DNA from: CAZIMM01 sp964540415
GTDB lineage: Bacteria; Bacillota; Clostridia; Oscillospirales; Acutalibacteraceae
Assembly (NCBI GenBank): GCA_964540415.1
Contig: CAZIMM010000113.1
Location: 1-5,825 of the forward strand
Length of the DNA: 5,825 nucleotides
Direction: 5' to 3'
Shown here: piece after piece, positions 1 through 5,570 of the stretch
Layout: each line of letters starts with the position of its first letter
How positions within the stretch are numbered: position 1 is the first letter of the stretch
Notes under the pieces: model-generated
Told to the model about the DNA's origin: nothing
Seen by the model: only the letters and a program-made list of their open reading frames with translations
Database searches by the model: none
Position numbers and translations under genes: made by a program

Positions 1-1
1 T

Positions 2-817
2 TTTGTTGACGCAAACGGTTCATTCTGGCGCTGTCTTTCCTATGTTTCGGACACCTTCACCTGCAATCTTCCCGACAGCACCGAGCTGTGCTACAAGGCC
101 GGAAAGGCTTTCGGCCGCTTCCAGTGCCTGCTTGCCGATTACCCAATTGACACGCTAAACGAAACTATTCCGAACTTTCACAACACACCCGTGAGAATCA
201 GGGATTTGCGCAATGCCGTTGAAGCCGACCCGGTCGGCAGAGCCGCCTCTGTTGCAGACGAAATTGATTTTTTCCTTTCGCGTGAAAAAGAAGCCGGGCT
301 TCTGCTCAATCTGCTCGACAAAGGCGAGCTTTCGCTGAAGGTTACACATAACGACACAAAGCTCAACAATGTTTTGTTTGACAATAAAACCGGCGACGGC
401 ATTTGCATTGTTGACCTGGACACTGTTATGCCCGGACTTTCTCTTTATGATTTCGGCGACAGTCTGCGTTTTGCAGGCAACACCGCCGATGAGGACGAGA
501 AGGACCTTTCAAAGGTTTCGTTTGACATTGACGTTTATTCAAGCTACACAAAGGGATATCTCGAAGCGGCGGGAACAAGTCTTTGCCCCGCGGAGATAAC
601 CTATCTGCCGTTTTCCTGCAAGCTGATGACCTATGAGTGCGGCTCGCGTTTTCTTGCCGACTACATAAACGGCGACACATATTTTAAGACCGCATATCCC
701 GAGCACAATCTTGACCGCTGCCGAACACAGCTGAAGCTCGTCGAGGATATCGAAAACAAAATGGAACGTCTCAACAGCATAACCGATGAAATTGCAAAGG
801 AATTAAAGCTGAAATGA
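2..817 (+). CDS. nahK: N-acetylhexosamine 1-kinase-like sugar kinase (APH/choline kinase fold), 5'-truncated by window edge
   Basis: The reading frame is open from base 2, so 271 residues are visible. NahK proteins are about 360 residues, so roughly 90 N-terminal residues, including the nucleotide-binding lobe, lie outside the window. The kinase catalytic loop HNDTKLNNVLFD is encoded from 347, with Asp (353) as the expected catalytic base. The metal-binding IVDLDT follows (407-424), and DFGD lies at 449-460. The stretch AGKAFGRFQCLLADYPIDTL with the following ETIPNFHNTP is the helical segment typical of NahK-like proteins rather than of antibiotic phosphotransferases. NahK phosphorylates GlcNAc/GalNAc at C1 with ATP in the cytoplasm, feeding UDP-amino-sugar or lacto-N-biose salvage. 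The exact sugar here is inferred. The frame has no stop upstream, and an in-frame GTG at 191 is internal. The stop overlaps the next gene's start (ATGA, 814-817), so the two are translationally coupled. Confidence 0.85.
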   Translation, partial: FVDANGSFWRCLSYVSDTFTCNLPDSTELCYKAGKAFGRFQCLLADYPIDTLNETIPNFHNTPVRIRDLRNAVEADPVGRAASVADEIDFFLSREKEAGLLLNLLDKGELSLKVTHNDTKLNNVLFDNKTGDGICIVDLDTVMPGLSLYDFGDSLRFAGNTADEDEKDLSKVSFDIDVYSSYTKGYLEAAGTSLCPAEITYLPFSCKLMTYECGSRFLADYINGDTYFKTAYPEHNLDRCRTQLKLVEDIENKMERLNSITDEIAKELKLK

Positions 818-1659
818 ACAAAGCACTCGTTCGTAAAATTCTGCTCATCTCGCTTGCAGTATGTGCCTTTGTCGGCGGAGTTCTTGCGCTTTTCTATGCT
901 CCCGAAAGCCGCTACTCCCCTCTTGAAAGGTTAAAATTGCGCAGGCTTATGTCGGAATTAATCTACACAGAGCTTGACGAAACAGGCGCTCCGCTGCAAG
1001 TGCCGTGCGTTGCTGCGATGCCCGGAACTGACGGCAGCGATGCAAACACTTACCTCGGAACAAAAGCACAATTCAATACAGGCGCTGAATATGTCTTTGT
1101 CAATGTTGCATTTGATTCCGACGGTGTTCCGGTGATTGCCGAAAGCTTCGATGATGTCAGCGAAACTCCTGTCAAGTTTTCGCGTATACTCGATTTGCTT
1201 GAGCGCTTTCCCAAGGTTACACTGTGCGTGAACCTGTGCGAATTGAGCAATATTATGCAGCTTTACAGCGACATTGTGACGAGAGAGTATGAAAACCGCG
1301 TTATCATCTGCGGTGCGGATAAGAACAGTGTCAATATAATAACAGAGAAAATCACCGCCATTGACCTTATCTACAGCATTGATGATGAAGACCCCAACAG
1401 GGCAAAGCTCGAAGCACTCAAGCAGCAGCGAATCCGGGGCATTTGCGTTGATTATGATCAGGCAAGCAGAGAGCTTTCAAGGCTTTGCACGGAAATCGGG
1501 ATTGAGCTGTGGGTCAAAGCGGATGACAATTTTACGGCACTTTGTAAGCTTGCAACTTTTCAGCCGGACTTTTTCCTTACCACAAAGCCCACGCTGACAT
1601 CCGAGATACTTCACTCCTGGTCTCCCGAATTCGCACAGGATTACTTCACTTATAACTGA
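814..1659 (+). CDS. Membrane-anchored GDPD-like TIM-barrel protein, apparently catalytically inactive
   Basis: This 281-residue protein starts with a basic stretch and one hydrophobic segment (about residues 8-28), giving an N-terminal anchor with the rest probably outside the cell. Residues 63-110 follow the first strands of glycerophosphodiester phosphodiesterases: VAAMPG (66-71) sits where GDPDs have the HRG motif, ANT (77-79) where they have ENT, YVFVNV (93-98) where they have the ExD metal pair, and DGVPVIAE (103-110) where they have DGxPVxxHD. The C-terminal half also fits: ELWVKADD (231-238) resembles the late WTVND strand, and PDFFLTTKP (251-259) the DGIITDxP segment. Every catalytic or metal-binding position I can place is changed: His to Met69, Arg to Pro70, Glu to Ala77, Glu to Phe95, Asp to Asn97, His to Glu110. 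The fold call is by eye from motif spacing. The ATG overlaps the kinase stop, with AAGGAA at 797-802 as a possible ribosome binding site. It may bind a ligand or act structurally; function is unknown. Confidence 0.7.
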   Translation: MNKALVRKILLISLAVCAFVGGVLALFYAPESRYSPLERLKLRRLMSELIYTELDETGAPLQVPCVAAMPGTDGSDANTYLGTKAQFNTGAEYVFVNVAFDSDGVPVIAESFDDVSETPVKFSRILDLLERFPKVTLCVNLCELSNIMQLYSDIVTREYENRVIICGADKNSVNIITEKITAIDLIYSIDDEDPNRAKLEALKQQRIRGICVDYDQASRELSRLCTEIGIELWVKADDNFTALCKLATFQPDFFLTTKPTLTSEILHSWSPEFAQDYFTYN

Positions 1660-1673
1660 TAAAACAAATAAAG

Positions 1674-1709
1674 CGGCGAAGCACCTGTCATCGGTGCTTC
1701 GCCGTTTTT
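1674..1709. terminator. Rho-independent terminator between convergent genes, probably bidirectional
   Basis: A perfect 12-bp GC-rich stem (1674-1685 paired with 1693-1704, arms CGGCGAAGCACC and GGTGCTTCGCCG) encloses a 7-nt loop and is followed by five T residues on the plus strand. On the other strand the stem is followed by CTTTATTTGTTTT, a usable but interrupted U tract. It lies 14 nt after the GDPD-like gene and 17 nt beyond the stop of the oppositely oriented FNT gene, so it can end both units. Confidence 0.93.
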
Positions 1710-1726
1710 GATTTACACAAATTTAT

Positions 1727-2404
1727 TTACACATATTGTTCCTTTTTCTTGCTCACTTGTTTCTTTTGCGGCTCTTGAACTGCAGCGGCACCGGTGAGCT
1801 TTTTGCAGACCGGGATGAGCACGCCGCCGATTGAATTGCCGAGAGTCATAATCAGCAAATATCCGAAGGTTTTTGCGCTCCAGGAGTTCGAAACCGAAAA
1901 ATAAAACATATTCGCCACGCAGTGTTCAAAGCTGCAAAGTATGAACACGGCAACGCAAAAAACAAGCACAAGCGACTTTGCAAAATTGTTCGGGTTGACC
2001 TTGTTGCCGTCCACCGCGACATACATAAGTATTCCGCATCCTATGGCCAGGATAAGAATACTCAACGGATCGTCAGCGAGCTTCGTCTGACACATTGCCT
2101 CGGCCTTTTCCGCGATTCCGGCAATCCGTGTTGCACGAATTGCGTATCCGATTCCGGCTGCTCCCGCAAGATTTCCGATCCAAATCAGGATGAGGTCGAT
2201 TATGTATGCGGGTTTGTTGTCAAACAGATATCCGATTTTTCCGGTGTAAAGGTTCAGCCCGTTTCCGACTATTGTCAGCAATCCGACTGCAAACAGCAGC
2301 GCTCCGACAATTTTGTTGTCAACCGACAAAAAAACCGTGCCGCCGATACCGATTGATATGCCTGCCAGAATTGCGAGAACAAGGGTTTGTAAATATTTTT
2401 TCAT
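1727..2404 (-). CDS. Formate/nitrite transporter (FNT) family anion channel
   Basis: This 225-residue membrane protein has about six hydrophobic segments (roughly residues 5-27, 32-50, 66-88, 113-131, 144-168, 180-200). The FNT signature FEHCVANMFY is at 159-168, with His161 matching the central pore histidine that controls conduction in FocA-type channels. NLYTG (51-55), GNLAGA (78-83) and GNSIGG (189-194) match the re-entrant loop and conserved Gly/Asn packing motifs. FNT proteins are pentameric channels moving formate, nitrite, hydrosulfide or similar small monovalent anions across the cytoplasmic membrane. The substrate cannot be read from sequence alone. It is short for the family (usually about 250-285 residues): the N-terminal cytoplasmic helix before the first membrane segment is nearly absent, while the C-terminal tail is lysine-rich. 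The start ATG overlaps the trmK stop (ATGA, 2404-2401). It is the last gene of the operon. Confidence 0.88.
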   Translation of the reverse strand: MKKYLQTLVLAILAGISIGIGGTVFLSVDNKIVGALLFAVGLLTIVGNGLNLYTGKIGYLFDNKPAYIIDLILIWIGNLAGAAGIGYAIRATRIAGIAEKAEAMCQTKLADDPLSILILAIGCGILMYVAVDGNKVNPNNFAKSLVLVFCVAVFILCSFEHCVANMFYFSVSNSWSAKTFGYLLIMTLGNSIGGVLIPVCKKLTGAAAVQEPQKKQVSKKKEQYV

Positions 2405-3081
2405 TTATGTTCCACCTTCAACATAATATTTTTTACAATGTTGTTCAGCTTTTCCGAAAGCTGCGGGTCGGCAGCCGCAACAGCGTCCGCCTTTCTTTGC
2501 AAAGCATTTTTCGTGCTTTCAATAATCTGCTTCGCCTCCGGCTTTTCACATATATACAGCTTGCCTATATATAGCAAGTCATCGGTGATTTTTGTGCATT
2601 TTCCGGTATACCGGGCAAGCATGCAAAGATAAAGCTTACCGTCCTGCCCGCAAGCGTTCTCGGCCTCGATTTCAAAGCCGTTGGAATACAAAAATTCCCG
2701 AACATCCTGCGCGTGCGACATCGGTTGAAGAATGAGCCTCTTTCTTTCATCCTTCAGCCACGGTGCGCGCGAAAGCAGCTGAGCCATCAGCGTTCCGCCC
2801 ATACCGGTAAGGACGATATCGTCCGCCTCTTCGGGGGAAATACCGTCAAGTCCGTCAGACAAGCGGGTGACGATTTTTTCACTGAGACCGCAGGCGGCGA
2901 TGTTTTTCTTTGCGTTTTCGAGCGGCCCCGGGCGCAAATCCGAAGCAACGGCACGCGGGCAGATTCCCTGCGCCACGAGGTAGCACGGAAGATAAGCGTG
3001 GTCGCTTCCTATGTCGGCAACCGAGCTGCCGCGGCGGACAAAGTCCGCCGCCATAAGCAGTCTGTCAGAAAGATGCTTCAA
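2401..3081 (-). CDS. trmK: tRNA (adenine(22)-N(1))-methyltransferase TrmK
   Basis: This 226-residue class I SAM-dependent methyltransferase matches TrmK (B. subtilis YqfN, about 238 residues), which makes m1A22 in bacterial tRNAs in the cytoplasm. Family motifs appear in order: LSDRL near the N-terminus, VADIGSDHAYLP (21-32, SAM-binding glycine loop), ASDLRPGPLENA (46-57, acidic residue for the SAM ribose), RLSDGL (73-78), LTGMGG (91-96, active-site strand) and LQPM (118-121). The C-terminal third, about residues 160-226, is charged and helical, matching the coiled-coil tail of TrmK. The start is TTG at 3081: no ATG or GTG lies upstream before an in-frame stop, and the family begins just before LSDRL. 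An ATG nine codons downstream would remove that conserved helix. The start overlaps the DUF1858 stop (TTGA) with no strong ribosome binding site of its own, so translation is probably coupled. In many Firmicutes trmK sits near rpoD/nif3; that context is absent here. Confidence 0.93.
   Translation of the reverse strand: MKHLSDRLLMAADFVRRGSSVADIGSDHAYLPCYLVAQGICPRAVASDLRPGPLENAKKNIAACGLSEKIVTRLSDGLDGISPEEADDIVLTGMGGTLMAQLLSRAPWLKDERKRLILQPMSHAQDVREFLYSNGFEIEAENACGQDGKLYLCMLARYTGKCTKITDDLLYIGKLYICEKPEAKQIIESTKNALQRKADAVAAADPQLSEKLNNIVKNIMLKVEHK
2411..2418 (-). promoter_or_regulatory. Ribosome binding site of the FNT gene, inside the trmK coding end
   Basis: The minus strand reads AAGGTGGA, six nucleotides before the FNT ATG. 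It lies inside the last codons of trmK, so FNT translation can be coupled to trmK while keeping its own ribosome binding site. This supports the ATG at 2404 as the start. Confidence 0.7.
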
Positions 3082-3281
3082 TTTATGGATGACAGGAACT
3101 CGTTGATAGTGTCAACCAGATTGTCCGCGTCAACTCCGTGAACTCTGCAGGCCTGTTCAATGCTTTCGCCCCTTGCCGACGGGCAGCCGAGGCAGTGCAT
3201 GCCCATTTGGAGAAAGAACTGCGCAGTTTCCTTTTCTGCGTCAAGGACATCACCGATAAGTGTGGATTTTTCGACTTTCAT
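3078..3281 (-). CDS. DUF1858 protein (hybrid-cluster-protein-associated redox disulfide domain)
   Basis: A 67-residue protein made of a single DUF1858 domain. The opening KSTLIGDVLD (5-14), the helix ending in FLQMGMHC and the CLGCP motif (Cys30, Cys33) are diagnostic, followed by SIEQAC (40-45) and a helical end. The family is small and cytosolic, and the CxxC pair is thought to act as a redox-active disulfide or to bind a metal or Fe-S species. It is often found near, or fused to, hybrid cluster (prismane) proteins linked to nitric oxide or hydroxylamine defence. Its exact biochemical role is not established. The start is well supported by AAGGAG (minus strand of 3290-3295), eight nucleotides before the ATG. 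It follows the GH16 gene by 12 nt and overlaps trmK by 4 nt. Confidence 0.88.
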   Translation of the reverse strand: MKVEKSTLIGDVLDAEKETAQFFLQMGMHCLGCPSARGESIEQACRVHGVDADNLVDTINEFLSSIN

Positions 3282-3287
3282 TTTAAT

Positions 3288-3295
3288 ATCTCCTT
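3288..3295 (-). promoter_or_regulatory. Ribosome binding site of the DUF1858 gene, overlapping the GH16 stop
   Basis: The minus strand reads AAGGAGAT, with its GGAG core 8 nt before the ATG at 3281. The site overlaps the last two bases of the GH16 stop codon (3294-3296), so ribosomes finishing GH16 reach it directly. Confidence 0.75.
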
Positions 3296-4199
3296 ACTTA
3301 ATTTTTTGATATATTCTTACATAATCGACAAGGAACTCCGTTTCAAATCCCTGTTCGGCTGTGATTCTGTCGGGAACTTCGAGGGAAATTATCGCATATT
3401 CCTCCGCTGCCGAAACGCCGCTTGAAAAACTTGACCTAACGGTTTCTATGCCGTTTATATAAAAAATGTATTGATCCTGCGTCCACTCAAGTCCGTAGGT
3501 GTTATACTCGGTGTAAATATTATTGCCGAAGTAATTCCCTAACATTTCGGAGCGCAGGCCGTCACCGTATCCTCCTACGTGAATATTTTGTGACACGCTG
3601 TCGGACGCAACGAACGGTTTTTTGTAGTTAAATGCCTCAAAAATATCAATTTCCGCTCCGCCGACTCCTCCGTCCGATGCTTCGGCGCTTGACATACCCG
3701 GAGAATTCAGCCAGAACGCGCTCCAAAATCCTCCGCCGATTGAGCATTTGCACCTTATCTCAAAATAACCGTTGATAAACCTTTGCTTTGTATTCACCAT
3801 GCCTGCATTCCAGCCCTCCCGGCCGGGAATGTCAGAACGGTAACTTGCTTTGATAATCAGATTTCCGTTTTCAACGCGCACCTGCTGCGGAGAGTTGAAA
3901 CCGCTGCGCCTCGGACCGGTTGCCCTGTATTCCCAAACGGAAGTGTCCATATTGCTGCCCTCAAAATCATCCTCGAGCACGAGAGTGTATCCGGACAAAT
4001 CAAGTGCCTGCCCGTTCGGGGTCATCGGAGCATTGAACACAAATGAGCCGAAGCACTCGGCAAATGCAATAATCAGTGCGAGAAGCCGTGCAAAATTTCG
4101 TGACGCTGCAAAGCTCTGAACGGACAATGCGAACCGACGGTTCAGCAAAGACATGCGCGAGACAAATCTGGAATAAGCTCTCGACAACAATGTTGACAT
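3294..4199 (-). CDS. Membrane-anchored glycoside hydrolase family 16 (beta-glucanase/laminarinase-like)
   Basis: This 301-residue protein carries a GH16 jelly-roll domain from about residue 70 to the end. The catalytic signature EIDIFE is at 183-188 (encoded 3653-3636), with Glu183 as predicted nucleophile, Asp185 as helper and Glu188 as acid/base. The ExDxxE form is typical of the laminarinase/agarase-type branch rather than the ExDxE lichenases. Supporting segments are LVLEDDFEG (73-81), GNLIIKA (112-118), GYFEIRCK (144-151), FWSAFWL (158-164), YGLEWT (235-240) and the closing VDYVRIYQK. GH16 enzymes cut beta-1,3/1,4-glucans or galactans; the polysaccharide here is unresolved. The N-terminus has a basic stretch of about 37 residues, then one hydrophobic segment (38-56) without a clear cleavage site, so it is probably a type II membrane-anchored surface enzyme. 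It is the first gene of the four-gene operon, with a near-perfect AAGGAGGTG before its ATG. Confidence 0.92.
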   Translation of the reverse strand: MSTLLSRAYSRFVSRMSLLNRRFALSVQSFAASRNFARLLALIIAFAECFGSFVFNAPMTPNGQALDLSGYTLVLEDDFEGSNMDTSVWEYRATGPRRSGFNSPQQVRVENGNLIIKASYRSDIPGREGWNAGMVNTKQRFINGYFEIRCKCSIGGGFWSAFWLNSPGMSSAEASDGGVGGAEIDIFEAFNYKKPFVASDSVSQNIHVGGYGDGLRSEMLGNYFGNNIYTEYNTYGLEWTQDQYIFYINGIETVRSSFSSGVSAAEEYAIISLEVPDRITAEQGFETEFLVDYVRIYQKIK

Positions 4200-4204
4200 T
4201 TTGC

Positions 4205-4213
4205 ACCTCCTTC
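4205..4213 (-). promoter_or_regulatory. Ribosome binding site of the GH16 gene
   Basis: The minus strand reads GAAGGAGGT, close to the full anti-Shine-Dalgarno complement, 5 nt before the ATG at 4199. This fixes the start and keeps the long basic N-terminal stretch in the protein. Confidence 0.85.
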
Positions 4214-4243
4214 AACATAATTCGACAATGTAATATCATGATG

Positions 4244-4272
4244 ATTTTATCACAACAGTTATCCGGGGTCAA
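4244..4272 (-). promoter_or_regulatory. Sigma-A-type promoter for the GH16-DUF1858-trmK-FNT operon
   Basis: On the minus strand a -35 box TTGACC (4272-4267), a 17-nt spacer and a -10 box TAAAAT (4249-4244) are preceded by an extended -10 TG one base upstream. Transcription would start near 4237, leaving a leader of about 37 nt. No other gene lies between it and the GH16 start. Confidence 0.8.
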
Positions 4273-4312
4273 CACTTTTCGGTATTTTTTTTACAACATT
4301 TGCATAGTCTGA

Positions 4313-4340
4313 TTGACTTTAACTCTAAATATGGTATAAT
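4313..4340 (+). promoter_or_regulatory. Sigma-A-type promoter for the alkaline phosphatase gene
   Basis: A -35 box TTGACT (4313-4318), a 16-nt spacer and a perfect -10 box TATAAT (4335-4340) with an extended TGG (4332-4334) are present. Transcription would begin near 4347, giving a leader of about 55 nt. The two divergent -35 boxes lie 40 bp apart (4273-4312), leaving room for a shared regulator. Confidence 0.85.
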
Positions 4341-4388
4341 TTTAATATCGGCGGTAAAATACATATTTGTCAGAGCCGAATAAAACTT

Positions 4389-4393
4389 GGAGG
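4389..4393 (+). promoter_or_regulatory. Ribosome binding site that sets the phosphatase start
   Basis: GGAGG lies 8 nt before the ATG at 4402. An in-frame TTG at 4387 overlaps this site itself, so it cannot be the start; the ATG is chosen. Confidence 0.88.
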
Positions 4394-4401
4394 TTTACAA
4401 A

Positions 4402-5532
4402 ATGGACGCGAAAATTATTTCTTTTATTAAGAACACACCCATAAAGAGAGTATTCGCTCTTTTTATCGCAATTATTAACCTCGGCTTCTGCCTTGTGCTC
4501 AGCTTTGACGAGCCGATCACGGATCGAAACGATGTTAAAAATGTCATCATGATGATCGGTGACGGCATGGGAGAAAACACTCTCAAGCTTGCAAAAAAAA
4601 CGCGCAACATCACCCTCAATATGGAAACTGTTCCGCTGCGCGGTCAGAGTCAAACAGCCTCCATGGAAGCTGTCACCGATTCCGCCGCCGGCGCCACCGC
4701 GCTCGCCTGCGGAGTGAGAACAACCAACGGCTGTGTCGGTGTGTATCCGCAGGATATGTACGCCTTTGTCAGCTATCCTATTAACATTCGTGAAGCCGCC
4801 GCGGAAAAGGGCATGAAAACCGGCGTTGTCACAACCGATTCAAACACCGGTGCCACGCCATCCGGTTATACTGCTCACACCTCCGCAAGGGGAAACGCAG
4901 ATGATATTTCCGCGCAGCAGCTTGCTCTTGACGACATTTCCTTCATCTGGTCTGCAAACAGTGATGTCACAACCGAGGTCGACTGTGCCGCAAACGGCTA
5001 CACCTACGTTGACACTCTTGACGAGTTCAACGCTCTGACTCCCTCAGACAAGAGCTTCGGACAGTTCGGGGATGACACCTGGATGCTCGATCCGGAGAGT
5101 GATTCACCAAACCTTGAAGAAATGGTCACAAAAGCAATCGCAACCCTCAGCACAAACAACACAAAGGGCTTTTTCCTGATGGTTGAGGGCGCACACATTG
5201 ACAAAATGTCGCACAAAAACGATGTTGAGGGCGCCGCTGAAGCTGTTGAGGAATTTGACAAAGCCGTAAAAATCGCACTTGACTTTGCAAAAGCGGACGG
5301 CAATACACTCGTTGTCATCACAGCTGACCATGAGACCGGCGCAATCAAAGAAACCAACGGCGACTACGTTTATACCTCCGGCTCACATTCCTCCGCAAAC
5401 GTTCCGCTTCTGGTTTACGGATGCGACAATTTCATTGACCAGGGCGAGGCTGTCAAAAACAGGAACATCCCGTGCTATATTGCAAGCGCGCTCAACATTG
5501 AAAATGCTTTCCCGCGCAAAATTGCCGCATAA
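4402..5532 (+). CDS. Alkaline phosphatase (PhoA superfamily), membrane-anchored
   Basis: This 376-residue enzyme has one hydrophobic segment (about 16-35) after a short basic N-terminus, then an extracytoplasmic alkaline phosphatase domain. It would hydrolyse phosphomonoesters to release phosphate outside the cell. Compared with E. coli PhoA, the key residues are present: Asp54 in MIGDGMG, nucleophile Ser94 in VTDSAAGATAL, Thr152 in ATP, phosphate-binding Arg163, Glu262/Asp267/Lys268/His271 in EGAHIDKMSH, Asp309-His310 in TADHE, and His329 in SGSHS. The position of PhoA Asp153 is Gly150. The protein is compact (PhoA is about 470 residues), so some insert or crown regions are probably reduced. 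No lipobox is present, so membrane anchoring or signal peptidase I cleavage is likely. It has its own strong promoter and a phosphate transporter follows, so phosphate control is likely but not proven. Confidence 0.93.
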   Translation: MDAKIISFIKNTPIKRVFALFIAIINLGFCLVLSFDEPITDRNDVKNVIMMIGDGMGENTLKLAKKTRNITLNMETVPLRGQSQTASMEAVTDSAAGATALACGVRTTNGCVGVYPQDMYAFVSYPINIREAAAEKGMKTGVVTTDSNTGATPSGYTAHTSARGNADDISAQQLALDDISFIWSANSDVTTEVDCAANGYTYVDTLDEFNALTPSDKSFGQFGDDTWMLDPESDSPNLEEMVTKAIATLSTNNTKGFFLMVEGAHIDKMSHKNDVEGAAEAVEEFDKAVKIALDFAKADGNTLVVITADHETGAIKETNGDYVYTSGSHSSANVPLLVYGCDNFIDQGEAVKNRNIPCYIASALNIENAFPRKIAA

Positions 5533-5570
5533 TATCGGTGTTTTGAAATAAAATAACTCCGGGTGTTTCT

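Noticed and set aside
191..817. GTG at 191 as a true kinase start
   Set aside because: The frame is open back to base 2 and the upstream residues match the NahK family closely, so this GTG is internal.
1922..2356. 144-codon open frame on the plus strand antisense to the FNT gene
   Set aside because: It has no ribosome binding site, its composition is explained by the opposite strand, and the FNT gene has clear family motifs.
2713..3141. 142-codon open frame on the plus strand antisense to trmK
   Set aside because: Arg/His-rich translation without a recognisable domain; a shadow of the conserved trmK gene.
4348..4379. Possible leader hairpin (TCGGC with GCCGA) before the phosphatase
   Set aside because: Only 5 bp with a 22-nt loop and no T tract; too weak to call a riboswitch or attenuator.
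4387..4401. TTG start five codons upstream of the phosphatase ATG
   Set aside because: The TTG lies within the ribosome binding site (GGAGG at 4389-4393), which is correctly spaced for the ATG at 4402.
4480..4491. Lipobox in the phosphatase anchor (LGFC)
   Set aside because: The residue before Cys30 is Phe rather than Gly, Ala or Ser, so lipoprotein processing is unlikely.
5533..5570. Terminator between the phosphatase and the transporter
   Set aside because: No inverted repeat or T run is visible in the 38-nt gap.
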